Positions 33,671 to 46,200 of a DNA stretch of 64,000 bases are shown here, one piece after another. Within the stretch, counting starts at the first letter, position 1; each line of letters opens with the position of its first letter. The notes under the pieces are model-generated. The model saw only the letters and a list, made by a program, of their open reading frames with translations. It was not told the DNA's origin and searched no databases. The stretch covers positions 34,022,477-34,086,476 of the forward strand of contig OU964918.1 in the NCBI GenBank assembly GCA_918807975.1, read 5' to 3'. Source of the DNA: Aplidium turbinatum (taxonomy: Eukaryota > Chordata > Ascidiacea > Aplousobranchia > Polyclinidae). The position numbers were made by a program, and so were the translations under genes.

Positions 33671-34354
33671 TGTAACCACCACAGGTTGAGTTACTGATTC
33701 TATTTGGCGACCAATAGTTGTTATGCGGACCGCACATACATTAAACAGAGAATACAATAAAGGGGACCCAACACACAGCAAAACCTAGAAAATTAACAGG
33801 GCTTAGCCCCACTGAGACCAGGGAGCTTGCAGGGCGTGGAATAAGAGGGCTAGTTAAGCACCATCCAAAGTCACGAATTTATAAACTGAGCGCTAGTAAT
33901 GGACTAGGCCAGCATAGGGGTATAGCAGAGAAAAGGGATAAAAGATTACTGAGCAGTAGCACCAGCAGCCATTTAGGTTTCACAAATCCAGTAGGCAATT
34001 ACATCTACATTGATCTTTCAGTATGATACAAATCCGATATCAATTAGTTACTGATCCCTTTCAAAGAATAGAAATATAAACATTAAGTTAGTTTAAGAGT
34101 GTACTTACATACTGTGTGACTTCCACGATAATAAATATTTAAACCCTAAATAAAACTGCTTTCGAATCTTCCGCCTCGCCGTCAAAACATCATCGCGGTG
34201 ACAACATCCGGGAATGTGCATAAAGCCTATTTTGGGAAGGGCAACGCAGTCGACCGAAACTTGCCATGTAAACAAGGGCTTCGTAAAGGGTCAGAAAGCA
34301 GGCATAAACAATTATGATTAAATCGAAACTGAGCATGAGATTATGAAACCAACA
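33671..34354 (-). repeat. LTR of BEL/Pao element 2 (right)
   Basis: 684 bp, with about two differences from the left LTR. It is followed after one base by a partial LTR copy. Confidence 0.93.
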
Positions 34355-34355
34355 T

Positions 34356-34617
34356 ATAAGAGTGTACTTACATACTGTGTGACTTCCACGATAATAAATA
34401 TTTAAACCCTAAATAAAACTGCTTTCGAATCTTCCGCCTCGCCGTCAAAACATCATCGCGGTGACAACATCCGGGAATGTGCATAAAGCCTATTTTGGGA
34501 AGGGCAACGCAGTCGACCGAAACTCGCCATGTAAACAAGGGCTTCGTAAAGGGTCAGAAAGCAGGCATAAACAATTATGATTAAATCGGAACTGAGCATG
34601 AGATTATGAAACCAACA
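34356..34617 (-). repeat. Extra partial LTR copy at the right end of BEL/Pao element 2
   Basis: It matches 28673-28934 (the last 262 bp of the LTR as written on the + strand) and ends at the target duplication CCCTC. A tandem LTR arrangement of this kind suggests recombination between LTRs or an unusual integration product. Confidence 0.88.
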
Positions 34618-34717
34618 CCCTCTTTGCTGCATTGTAAACGTGGATTTCAAAACTAAAGCTAATGCTTTAAAAAGTTATTACAGTAGGCCTACCGGTAGTG
34701 TTAAAAAATTAAGACGT

Positions 34718-35276
34718 AATTGCTAAAACCACGTTCTCAAAGCGCAACCGTTGGAGGTAGCAACCGGAACACAAAAAAATCATAACAAAACTATTTGGAA
34801 AAACCTTTCGAAAGTTGCAATCAATGATTCCTTGTGTTGAGATTATGGGGTGGTTAGTTCTGGTTTGCAGCTGAAGTTTGTTGTGTGGCTTTCTGTCATT
34901 CTTATCAGTTTTCTCTTACTTAGATTACCGTACAACTTCTTTTAATTTCATTAAAGTCATCAGTGAATCTTGTTTAGGACCGTAATCCACATAATGCAAA
35001 GCAGTCACAAATTAAAACTGCTAGTTGTAGGCTACTTTAGCATTGACTCAGCTTCCGATCAAGCTCTTGTTGGGAAACGTCTTTAGAGCTTTAATTGCAA
35101 AAGGGTAATGTAAAGCATTGGGTTTGACTGCACCACGCCTTGATTACATTCTCGAAGTCAATTTTCTTTGCAAGATGATAGGACAACTTTCTTTAGATTT
35201 TTCAGAATTTTTCCTCTGACTGGGCTATCTTTAAAGATGCCACAAGCTTACAATCAATTACGGTACTCCAAAAATG
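34718..35276. repeat. Second copy of the segment at 21655-22561
   Basis: The match starts at AATTGCTAAAACCACG and ends at ACGGTACTCCAAAAATG, with about 345 bp missing relative to the other copy. It lies exactly between two copies of another duplicated block (ending 34717 and starting about 35287), so the local duplication was complex. Confidence 0.85.
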
Positions 35277-35457
35277 GTACTCCTACATGAGCCAGCCCAA
35301 CAGATGCTTGCAGTAGCGCTGCACACTACCTTTTTTAGCATTTTTTTTACTTCTTTTACTTTATAACTTATAGGCTACGTGACCAAGATGGATCACTTCA
35401 AGCACTAATAGGCCTACGTTTGAAATAAGTAGGCCAATTAACAACTATAACTTAGAT

Positions 35458-36759
35458 CAGGGCTTCCCAAAGTGGTGGTCGCGACCCCTTGAGGGGTCTC
35501 GTAACGAACATCAGAGGTTGCAGAAAGTATACAAATTTTACACAAAGCACTGCATATTAACACTGATGTGTAATATGCTGTAAAGTTATTACTACAACTT
35601 TATTAAAGAGTCGTGCACTCAATAGGCTACCGTGCCCGTATTTTGTAAATTTATACAGTGAAATAATGAATTAGAGTTTAAAACCCTCTTTGCTGCATTG
35701 TAAACGTGGATTTCAAAACTAAAGCTAATGCTTTAAAAAGTTATTACAGTAGGCCTACCGGTAGTGTTAAAAAATTAAGACGTAATTTTTCCAACGAAAA
35801 AAGTTTAGTCTTAGTCCGCCGTTTTTGTGAAGACATTTTTGGAAAGGCTTTTCAAATCATGCTATTTGTCAGGTTTGTTTGAAAAAGGAAAACGAATTTA
35901 ATTTCTCCTTCCAAGAAGAAAACATCTATGTTTTTACTTTTACATTGAAATCTAAAGTTGGAGCATTCATCGAAAAGTTAATTAAACATCTAGAAACAAA
36001 AGATTGAAAATGATTTATTTGAAATATAAATATTCTCATTTAGCCTACTGAGAAGTTTTTGGCTAACAATGGCGTGGAGTCAAATGTTATTAAGCCTCTG
36101 GTTATTGACACTTGTCAAGACTGTTGAAAGAGTTTAAAAAGCATTTTCTTCTAGAATTGAACAATACCAATTTAGATAGGATGCAATTGCAAAACCCATT
36201 GGCAATGCAAAAACAAAATACCGAGCACCTCTCTTTAAAATCTCAGGAAAAATTTGCAGACTTATCTTTTGACTTTTCAATTTTCATGGCTTGAATTTTC
36301 TGGAAAAAAGTTTCACACTTTTTGGCTTAGCCTAACGTTAGAGCGGAATATTCACCGTTATATGGCTTAGCAGTAACCGCACTCCTGCCGTTTGTCTCCA
36401 CGTGGGCATGTCTGTGTTTTTAACATTTATAAAATACCGTTCCAGCCTAAGCAACATTGGAACCGCCTTGAGACCAGCATTGACAAACATCGAGCGATTT
36501 GCTTTGTAGCAGAAAGCAGTCGCACTCATCACACTGAATAAATGTGTTAACTTTTTGGTTTTGTTTCCAGCAGGCTACAAGTAGTAAAAAAGTAAGCTTC
36601 GAGTATGGATAGCTTGTTTTTAGTTTTCGTTTAAATTAAATCTTTCAATAAATATCACAAACGTATATTTCGCATTGTTCATCCTTTTAACCGTATAGGG
36701 TCGCGGAAAGTTTTAGGAGATTTAAAGGGGTCGAGAGCAAAAAAGTTTGGCAAGCCCTG
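35458..36759 (+). mobile_element. Decayed hAT element (ZBED/SCAND3-like), 1302 bp
   Basis: The left end CAGGGCTTCCCAAAGTGG and the right end TTTGGCAAGCCCTG are imperfect inverted repeats. A perfect 8-bp duplication ACTTAGAT borders them (35450-35457, 36760-36767). The + strand holds broken pieces of a hAT transposase C-terminal half at about 36060-36540, such as NTEHLSLKSQEKFADLS and TALLPFVSTWAC. An intact-site segment at 35684-35688 corresponds to the BEL insertion site in the sister copy. Confidence 0.85.
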
Positions 36760-36767
36760 ACTTAGAT

Positions 36768-37850
36768 AATGGTTGTTTGGCAATATTTATTGTTTTGACA
36801 TAAATTATAGGCTATTACCCATATATTTGTACATTTTGTCCAAATATGGGACATTTTTTTACAGGGATGGAGGCGGCTGCCCAAACGTGGCATATTAGGG
36901 CAAACATGTACAAATATTTGTGCAAACTATGCTACATAAAAAACTATAAACTGCATCCTGGATCCCTCATAAAACTGTCCGAATCACCGTGTTAATCGTG
37001 GCACCAACAGAATGTAAAATTACATGTCAAAGGGATATAAAGTAGGCCTACATTTAGGTCAGAGTTCAGAATCAAAAATATATAGCCTATGGCTCATAGG
37101 CTACCAATAATGGATCACGAAAACCGGATAATCGCCAAGTTGAATTATTCCACATAATGGTTTGGTTGGTTTTGAATCTTTATCCTTGAACTGACAAAGC
37201 TTTTAACAGGTTATTCTTGGTTGTTTCGCAAAGCCTACTTGTAGAGGCTTTGATGCAGGGTCGATATAATGAAAAGCGTTTTCTCCAGTATATATTTATT
37301 TAAGTTGTGCGTAGCCTAGCGGTTGAAACAGAGCTATGAATGTATTTTTTCAAACTCAATACAGATAGCTTTTTCGATAGGTAGGCCTATATTTGGGCAA
37401 TTTTAATAAAATCACGCAGATATGGGAAAATTTTTGTTTTTCCTTTTTGTTTTATAGCAATACTGCAATCTGACATGTGGAGTAAAAAAAGCTATCACAA
37501 CGTGTTTACATCATTTAGGTATTGAATCAAATGTAGCCTAGTTATTACTATCTGAAGCCTTTACAAATTGTTTCACCTAACGGATCATCAGAAGGTCTTA
37601 TTCAAATGTGTATTCTTTAATAAATTGTAGGAATTTTGTAGGAAAATAAATGTCATAAGATCATAAAAATACAAAAATTAAACATAAAATAAAGGTTGAT
37701 AAAAAATAGCCTAGGCCTATAATTTGTTATCAAAAGCCATTTACAGCTAACTTATATCCAGTGGTGAAAAAGTGATGTTGTAGCAGGTTGTATCGATCCA
37801 TTATTGCGTCAGATATCTTAAGTTTTTCTTCCTAACAAGTGAACCATTTT
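36768..37850. other. Non-coding, no gene seen
   Basis: This AT-rich stretch has many TAGGCCTA/TAGCCTA motifs. I found no coding region or paired terminal repeats. Confidence 0.4.
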
Positions 37851-38962
37851 AACTCACACGTCATCTTCCAAAGATTTTGTATTTTTCCATCTTTGGGGGT
37901 CCGTGAGAAAGCATTTGGGGGTCCGTGATTACCTTGATGAATTTTAACAGCAAAAACTTTACCAGCAAGTCTCAAAGAAATTCTGACGAATTGCGTGAAA
38001 GTCGTTAATTTCATCAATAGCAAAGCTGTAAACCACCATACTTTTAAAGCGCTCTGTCAAGAAGTAGGGTCAGATTACGAAGTACTTTTGTATAATTCTG
38101 AGGTACGTTGGTTATCTAGAGGAGAATTTTAAAAACGAATGCAGCAGCTAAAAAATGAGGTATCAACTCTTTTGAAAGCAAAAGAAAGTCTCCTCTCAAA
38201 ATTGTTTGGGAGTAAAACTTTTCTATGCGGCATGGCCTACTTAGCCGATATTTTCGGTCATGTTAACAATGGTAATCGTGGCATTCAAGGACCAGGTGTG
38301 ACAATAATTGATAATTACGCTAACTTTCCAATGTTAGAAGATCTTGATGGATGAAACTCAAAGAAAAGATACTGTTGTGATCTCTATGAGAAAAAAATTT
38401 TGCGCACAGTTAGAAACCCTTCAAATCTCATTTCAACGTTATATTAATTTAGAACACCTGCCGAACTAAGTTGAAACATGGATTCGAAATCCTTTTCTTT
38501 TTGACTTGAACAACATTAGTGATGACGATCTCAGTAAAGATGACCTAATTGATTTGGGATCAAAAGAGTTATTACGCATTGAATTTCATTCAAAAACTGT
38601 GGAAGAATTTTGGTGCTCACAACTACAAACCTACCCATTCTTGGCAAAGCAAGCGATTATTGTTTTGTTACCATTCAGAACCACTTAATTATCTTTGCGA
38701 GGCAGGATTCTCAGCTCTTGTTACAATAAAAACAACATCGAAATCGCCTGGACGTTGAAGATGACATGCGTGTTGCATTGTCAAAAACTCAATCACAGTT
38801 CAGTCGTTTAGGGAAAGGCAACAGCGCTCTCATTAAATTTGCTTATACGTTGAAAAAGCTTCGGCATGGCACTTTTGGTCAGGCAAAATTTAGGTAGGGG
38901 TCCGCAGAATTAATAATTTGTCTAAAGGGGTCCGTGACAACAAAAAGGTTGGGAACCACTGA
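37851..38962 (+). mobile_element. Decayed hAT element (ZBED5-like), left end not found
   Basis: The right end GGTTGGGAACCACTG at about 38948-38962 is the standard end of this hAT group, preceded by subterminal GGGGTCCGTGAC. Matching GGGGGTCCGTGA motifs sit at about 37894-37928, so the left end should be close, but no terminal repeat or duplication is visible. The transposase is in pieces. Confidence 0.7.
37955..38830 (+). pseudogene. hAT transposase pieces (ZBED5/SCAND3 type)
   Basis: In several + strand frames I read NSEVRWLSRGEF, FLCGMAYLADIFGHVN, RNPFLFDLNNISDDDLS and TVEEFWCSQLQTYP, followed after a frame change by NYLCEAGFSALVTIKT. These follow the order of the second half of a ZBED5-like hAT transposase, ending in the dimerisation region. 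At least two in-frame stops and two frame changes are present. The N-terminal half, including the BED finger, is absent. Confidence 0.75.
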
Positions 38963-39919
38963 TCTAAGCTAACTTAGGCTACTTTAGCCTCAATAGAAAA
39001 AAGAGAACAGAAAATAAAACTGTTCACGTTCGCCTTTTGAACACACGGTCAGACCAGCTCAGCATAGAAAAAATTAAATTAATTGTGTAGTACCGGTATA
39101 CGTAACAATTTGGACGACTGTTTAAAATGCAATAATATTTTGTGATAATGTTTTACTGTCCTGTAGTTTCACTATCCTGCAATGTTAAAATTCAATTTTT
39201 GTTATGGACGTAGGCTACAATATTGTACGAACACCTTCTGATGACTAAAAATTATATTCGAGTAATAATTGTGTGGAAATAGTTAATGGAGTCAGATAGT
39301 CAAATTCGCTAGAAGTTGTTGGAAAGCACAAGCTCTCATCTATCAAACTAAATGTAACACGGGTGTTAAGTGTACAACATAATCCCTCAGCAAAGAGTTA
39401 AACTTGACCGAGTTTAATCATTTATCCGAAAAATATTTGGAATTGCACCGGTATTAAATTTATGGTATTTGTGATTACTTTGTGCAGTTAGGCATATTAG
39501 AAGTTAGCTTGAGCATTTAACTTCTAGGGTCTGGCTTAGCTTTATTTGGGTAGATGATAGCTTGTGCTTTCCAGCAATGGTTCAATTGTAAAAATCGAAG
39601 CAGAAACAAGCAACTTACAACTAATTTAATAAAGACATATAATGATCGCAGATTGGCGGAGACTTGTAGGCTATACCGTAGGCTTGGTTCAATTCGGAAA
39701 TGCAACGAGTCATCGGGCACGATTTGCTTGTGTTTGAAGCCCGGTTGCTTGCTTTGTGAAAAAGCTATCAACCTCAACTTTTGTTTGCAAATAGACAAAG
39801 ATATGTTCTTTAAATTAGCGTTGATTAAATGCTGGTATCTTTAAAACTATTTTTCGGATAAATGGTTAAACTCGGTCAAGTTCAACACTTTACCTAGGAA
39901 ATATTTTTAACTTTTAGAG

Positions 39920-40923
39920 CAGGGGTCGGCAAACTGCGGCCCGCGGACAAACTTTTTGCGGCCCTCGAACGATCTTACTTTTAGTGCATAAACTAAAGTT
40001 TCATCATTCTCTACGCATGAATTTATTTTATATTATAACAAAAAGCCCTTTAACATGTGTCCCGACATTACTCGGTAACTCCCATGTACGCTACAAAATC
40101 TCAAAATTATGGTCTGACGTTACTCAAAATTATGTACCCCACTGTCGAGGAATGATGCAAGCAAAAGCACTCATTGATTAGCCTACGTCTAAGTATACAT
40201 ATGATAAGCACATAACCCTGATAAGTAGCCTACATATTACTTATCGTTTCCACTAAAACTAACTTTGAATCTCGATTTTGCGATTTGAAAAATCAAAAAA
40301 ACAGATTCGATTTATTTGCCATTCCATTTTCAATGGATGTCAATACTGTGCCACATAAGATGCAAATGGAAATAATTGAACTTCAATCATCCAACATATT
40401 GAAGGCCAATTACGATTCAGTTCCAATTGCCAACTTTTATAAAGAATATGTCCAGAATCCACCTATCCTCATCTGTATGACAATGCAAAACGTGTAATGT
40501 GCATGTTTGGAAGAACATATTGCTGTGAGCAGCTTTTTTCAAAAATAAATTACGCAAAGAATAAACTTCGCACTCGCCTGTCAGATCGTCATTTGGACGT
40601 ATTGCAATTTGCAAATATCATCAGCAAAGTTGCCAGTTGATTTAAACACCTTGGCCATGACACAGAAACAACATCATCCTTCACATTGATAAATGATAAG
40701 TAAATAAAAACAATGCATTGCGTTTTAATACGTGTTTGACAATAAATATGAAACTGCAACAACCACGTCTCATTGTGCAACAGACACAGGAATAGGAGTT
40801 GCAGGTGCGCCATGATTTTAAGGATAATGTGGCGATTGTTTATAGGTTGAAATTTATGCGGCCCGCACGTTACCGGAAGTTTGTAGATTTGGCCCATTGG
40901 TACAGAAAGTTTGCCGACCCCTG
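39920..40923 (+). mobile_element. hAT-Charlie-like element with GTF2IRD2-type transposase remnant
   Basis: The ends CAGGGGTCGGCAAAC and GTTTGCCGACCCCTG are inverted repeats. TTTTAGAG (39912-39919) and TTTTAAAG (40924-40931) form an 8-bp duplication with one difference. The element lies at the end of the first unit of the tandem array. Confidence 0.88.
40285..40640 (+). pseudogene. GTF2IRD2-like hAT transposase C-terminus
   Basis: The first frame reads DLFAIPFSMDVNTVPHKMQM and IIELQSSNILKANYDSVPI. After a frame change near 40480 the sequence continues CMFGRTYCCEQLFSKINYAK and LRTRLSDRHLDVLQFA, then a stop. These are the conserved last ~110 residues of the Charlie-type hAT transposases from which GTF2IRD2 derives. 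The N-terminal parts are gone. Confidence 0.78.
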
Positions 40924-40957
40924 TTTTAAAGTCTGGCTTACCTTTATTTGGGTAGAC

Positions 40958-42598
40958 CAGTGGTTTCCAACTCATGTGTCGCGACCCAAAGTTGGGTCGC
41001 TTGATAATTTTTTTGGGTCGCTTGTTTTTCAGGCATATTGTATCTTGGGCGAAAAAAATAACAATAAAAAAAATTTAAAGCGTAATGAGATCGATCACAA
41101 AACTGGAAAATATAAGACAAATCATAATGCGCTTCATGTCGAGACATCGGAAAGCTTTGTAGCATGATCGTAGTGCAAGAAGTTTTAACAATTTTCGCTT
41201 TTATTATTGTTATTTTTATTATTAAATGTAAACCCAACAAAAATTTCAGTCTCGTCAAACATAAATTAACTTGACAAAGTTACGGGATATATATTGTAAC
41301 GTGCACTATATGTCACGAACGCTATGTCGGACAAACTATGACAAAGTTTTCCACACGTTGGACCACGCATAGTCTGGTGTGGTAAAACGCATCAAAGACA
41401 AGGCCCCAAGTGCTGTATGGACTTACTGCTTTCTCCACAGAGAGGCCTTTGCTGCAAAAAGCTGTCTCAAAAGCTGTCTCAAGAGCTGCACGAATTGTTG
41501 AATGATGTGAAGTGTGTAAACTTCATCAAAACAAGTCCACTAAATCGGCATTTGTTTTCGTCTTTGTGGATTCTGATTATTATTATCAAGCATTGCTGTT
41601 GCACACAGAAGTGCGATAGTTGTCACGAGGTCGCGTCCTGATGCGAGTTTGTAATTTGCGAGAGAAGATTGCTATTTTCCTGAGGCAACAGAACTGTGTG
41701 AGATTAGCCAAGAAGTTTTTGCAAGAAGATTTCAAGGCAAAAGTTGCTTACCTTGTCGATATATTTGACTCTCTGAATTGTCTAAATTTATATATGCAAG
41801 GCAACGGTTTTACGGTGATTGATCATGCCGCAAAAATTTCTGCTTACCACAAAAAAATCATATTCTGGAAAATTTATGTCACCAGAGATGAGTACGATAT
41901 ATTTCCTCAGCTAACACAATATATCTGTGGCAATGAAGTTGATATTAGGCAAACGATAATTAGACACCTGGAACAGTTTGCCAAAAAGTTTGTGCACTAC
42001 TATATGGAGAATCTCTAACACTTAATAACCAAAATGATTGGATAATTGATCCATTTGTTGGAAAAGATCTGCCTCAACTTTCCACCCATGTTGCAGAACA
42101 GTTTATGGACATAACGACAGAAGTAGCAAACCGTATTTCTTTTGCGTCCTTCAAAGACAAATACCCCAAAGATTCTGCAAACATCCACTTTTGGGCTTCC
42201 ATGTACAAAGTGTATCCCACAGTTTCACAATTAGGGGTTCAAAAACTGATTCCATTTGCAACAACTTGGCTTTGTAAGATTGGATTTAGCGCCATGTGTG
42301 TATTGAAAACTGAACAGCGAAACCGGTTGGAAGTTAAAGCCGACATGCGGCTATGCCTAAGGAAAATAACGCCTCGATTTCAAAAACTCACTGACAGCAA
42401 GTCAGCACAGCTATCTCATAGTGATTTGATAAACATATTATTTTCGGAAACAGTTACTGCTTTTATAGTGCTGTTCGTTTGCAACACAATCTTGTATGGC
42501 TTTTAAAATATTACGACAATTTGCTTGGGTCGCAAGATTTTACTGAACTGAATTTTTTTTTTAAATAGGTCGCCTTAAAAACGAGTTGGGAACCATTG
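40958..42598 (+). mobile_element. hAT element (ZBED/SCAND3-like), decayed
   Basis: The ends CAGTGGTTTCCAACTC and GAGTTGGGAACCATTG are inverted repeats. GGGTAGAC is duplicated perfectly (40950-40957, 42599-42606). Subterminal GGGTCGCTTG/GGGTCGC motifs appear on both sides. The + strand carries transposase pieces. Confidence 0.9.
41420..42506 (+). pseudogene. hAT transposase pieces of the 40958-42598 element
   Basis: The + strand frames include LNDVKCVNFIKTSPLNRHLF, FKAKVAYLVDIFDSLNCLN (the region before dimerisation) and a long C-terminal frame from 42105. That frame has FATTWLCKIGFSAMCVLKTE and RNRLEVKADMRLCLRKITPR. This is the C-terminal dimerisation domain of ZBED/SCAND3-like transposases. 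The N-terminal BED finger and the first catalytic block were not found, and frame changes separate the pieces. Confidence 0.75.
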
Positions 42599-43248
42599 GG
42601 GTAGACGATAGCTTGTGCTTTCCAGCAATGGTTCAATTGTTAAAGTCGAAGCAGAAACAAGCAACTTACAACTAATTTAATAAAGGCATATAATGATCGC
42701 AGACTGGCGGAGACTTGTATACTTTCTTCGATTCAGAAATGCAACGAGTCATCGGGCGCTATTTGCTTGTGTTTGAAGTCCGGTTGCTCGCTTTGTGAAA
42801 AAGCTATCAGTATCAACCTCAACTTTTGCTTGTAAATGAACAGAGATAGGCTATGTTCTTTAAATTAGCGTTGATTAAATGCTGGTATCTTTAAAACTAT
42901 TTTTCGGATAAATGGTTAAACTCGGTCAAGTTCAACTTTTTACGTAAGAAATATGTTTAACTTTTAGGGTCTGGCTTAGCTTTATTTGGGTAGATGATAG
43001 CTTGTGCTTTCCAGCAATGGTTCAATTGTAAAAATCGAAGCAGAAACAAGCAACTTACAACTAATTTAATGAAGGCATAAAATGATCGCAGACTGGCGGA
43101 GACTTGTATAGGCTACTTTCTTCGATTCAGAAATGCAACAAGTCATCAGGCGCTATTTGCTTGTGTTTGAAGTCCGGTTGCTTGCTTTGTGAAAAAGCTA
43201 TCAACCTCAACTTTTGCTTGTAAATAGACAGAACAGAGATATCTTTAA

Positions 43249-46200
43249 CCCTTTGCTTTTCAACGTTTTTTTGGAAGTTAACTGCTCAAGGGGGGGCCGT
43301 TTTTGGATCAAATTCAATCGGCTGTTACGTGTTATCCGCTGGTGATATTTCAACAGAAGTTGCACTAGTGTGAAAACAAATCGTTTGTCTATAAGTTTGA
43401 AAAGTCATTATTTTAAAATTTTATATGTTAAACTTGATATTTCAATTTTTGCAAAGGTACCCAAAAACGACAATTTTGATTTATCTTGCCGCTATTTAAT
43501 TACCATGCTAATCCGATTTCATGCAAAGTTCTGAATAACAAAGAGCTCAATCGACTGCACGAAGTGTGTGTGCGGTGTGCCGAATCATTGCATTGGTAAA
43601 GATTTGCGAGCAAATCTTATTGTAAGCTACTCACTGATTCTAAAATAGTTACAATCAGAATAATATTGTTACACGAATTTGAAAAAAAAACAAAACTGCG
43701 TTTGTTGTCTTACATTTTTGTCCTAAACTAATGCATTCCGAAACTCATGGCTAGCTTCTAGTTTTATGGAACCAAATTTCTCATAAGTAACACCTTAGCC
43801 TGCTTGAATAGCTGTTTACATCTTCGTTTGTGTATTTTAGGTCTACAATTGAGTTTGTAGTATGAATATTTTTAGTAGAGAGAAGACAATTGAACAAGTT
43901 GTTGAAATTATCTGAAATTTCTAAGTTCAAATTAGGTGCTTTTGAAATTGTGGATTTGTGTCAAGTCGCATCACAAATATCATGCAGGCTCCATCATAAG
44001 TCATTTCGCTTACGGGTGTTTATAAACATGACTCATAAATTACATCCACAAAAAATACAGCATTTACATCAACAAAGCTAAGTTCGAAGCCCACTTTTAT
44101 TGAAGATTGCGTCAATCAATTTGAAAATACATTTTTAGTCCTCCAGCGTCGAAACAATGCAACAGCGAATTGAGGAACATGCGTAAACAAAGGAAATGTG
44201 AAATAACCCACAGTCAGCAAATCTACATAAATTTAACGTTTACAAATGTTGAATCAATGAAAATAGACTGGATTGCTAACTGGGTCCTTATTGTTTGAAG
44301 CACAAAAAATACGCGTAAAGGCGACAACATCAGCAAGGCAGTGATTATGTTTCTGGCCAAAAAAAAATTAACTTTTGACTTCAAAGATAAAAATGATTAT
44401 AACGAAGCTTCAAAGTTTGTCGTAAAACATTTTACAGAGATACAATAAACATAATCACTTTGTGCCAGATTGTGAGAAGACTTCCTAGATTCTTTCCAAC
44501 CATTTGCATGATTGCAAATTATTTTCTATAACTTTATATTGCCAAAAAATGGCTTCTTTGTTGAAACAACGTGGCTACAATTCTATAAAAAATTCTGAGG
44601 CCTACTACATTGAAGTAATGAAAAATTTTTTGTGATTTTGCTGATGACGTTTTACAATATCCGAGAAGTAAAAAATAATAATGATGAATTATTTTACAAA
44701 ACCGTGGTTTGCAAGCGCTTCACAAAAAATTGTTGGGGGAAAATTTACTATTAGACGTAAAACGTTTGTAAAAGAAAATTGTCGGTTTACGTATTTATAA
44801 TGTTTATTGCGCTGTTATCGAATTATAAATTGCCTGTGTTGTATACCTTTGTGGTTGCCGGCCAGCTTAGAGCAGCATGCAAACTACGCGTTTATGGTAT
44901 TTGCATCGTGTTATGATTCTCGAAAATTTCCCACAAGGTCTTTATTTTTATCGTGATATTTTCTGCCTCTTCTGTCCTAAACTTGAAGTTATTGTGCAGC
45001 ACAATCCACATCGGTTTTTAGACTCAGTCTTCATTGAAAATCTTTTGTGTGGTGCATCATTTCAAGTAGTGTCTTCCACTAAACTGTTACACAAATCGTC
45101 CAGAACCAGGTTGATTATTATGTATCTTACAGCTGTTGAGAGCCTGTTATTGTATGTGTAGAATTATTACTGTAGATGTCTGACTAAATTCATGCCAAAG
45201 TCGAGCAAATTCTGCTTTCGGGATCCTTGCCGTTATTTACGGTATTTTTTGTTGATAAGTTTAGGCAGCATTTTTCCAAGATAAATGAAGACATCGGTAT
45301 TGTTCGTCATTTAGATTTAGTTTTCTCAGCATTGTTTATTCATTCTTTGATTCACTAGTTTGTCCCACTTTTGGTATAATCGGATCGTTTATAAATGGCG
45401 GGTCTTCACAATAGCCGGCCTCTTATACATTGGGGCAACGTATTCAGATGTTGAATCAATGAAGAAGAAAGCTGATTTGTTGTTTGTCTTATGTGACGCC
45501 TAACTTTATGCCTCGTCTACATTACAAAATATTTTGTAATGTACATTATGTACATTGTACATTTTGTTTGTACATTACAAAATATTTTGTAATGTAGATG
45601 AGGCATTATCATCTTTATTTTGCGCTCTTTGGAACAAAACACAGTGCACTGTGAAACAAAAATACAGGACATAACAACAAGTAGGCGACATAAAGCAGGG
45701 AAGGGACGCCATCGAGTTAGCTGCTATACGTGTAAATGGAGCCTATCTCACAATTTTGAGTGTATCTCACAATTACTGTTTGCAAAAACGCTATTTCTCC
45801 GGCTTCTCCAAAAAGCATTTGCAGTGATACATTTCCTCAATTGCAAGTTTTGTCAATGAGAGCATTTCCATAGAACGTTTATTTCGAAACCAGGTTTTCG
45901 TGTCTTTACCCAAGAGAAGATTTCTTATTGTAACGTTTTTTATTCGTCAATGAATATTATCTGCTTGAAACAACTGTTTTGAATAGTTTGTGGCCTCCAT
46001 AGCCTACTATCTTGATCGTAGATTGCTATTCTTCTTTGTAGAGCTGATAACGCAAAAAACGTTTGCTATTATTGTTTCTAATTAACAGCTTTGCGATCAC
46101 TGGCTTTTCTTTGTAGCATAAGAAATAACGCGCTTTGTATTATTGAGGTCAAACCAAACAAAGGAAAGCAAGAGGATGCTTCTCTCTGCTCGCGCATATC

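Larger units (their letters stand above)
28251..34617 (-). mobile_element. BEL/Pao LTR retrotransposon, broken, young
   Basis: The element lies on the - strand between LTRs of 684 bp (28251-28934 and 33671-34354). A further partial LTR copy (34356-34617) is attached at the right end. The 5-bp target duplication CCCTC (28246-28250, 34618-34622) borders the whole. The uninterrupted site exists at 35684-35688, which confirms the outer limits. The two full LTRs differ at only about two positions, so the insertion is recent. The polyprotein is shorter than that of the first BEL element, and I count about one break; the element is therefore treated as broken. Confidence 0.92.
28020..34717. mobile_element. 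Truncated hAT copy (first ~330 bp) carrying the BEL/Pao insertion
   Basis: The left terminus CAGGGCTTCCCAAAGTGG at 28020 and about 330 bp of hAT sequence are present once 28251-34617 is subtracted. The homology to the fuller copy at 35458-36759 stops at about 34717, where unrelated duplicated DNA begins. Confidence 0.75.

Noticed and set aside
37760-37775. CAGTGGTGAAAAAG as the left end of the hAT at 37851-38962
   Set aside because: Beyond CAGTGG it does not match the right end, and no target duplication pairs with ATCTAAGC at the right.
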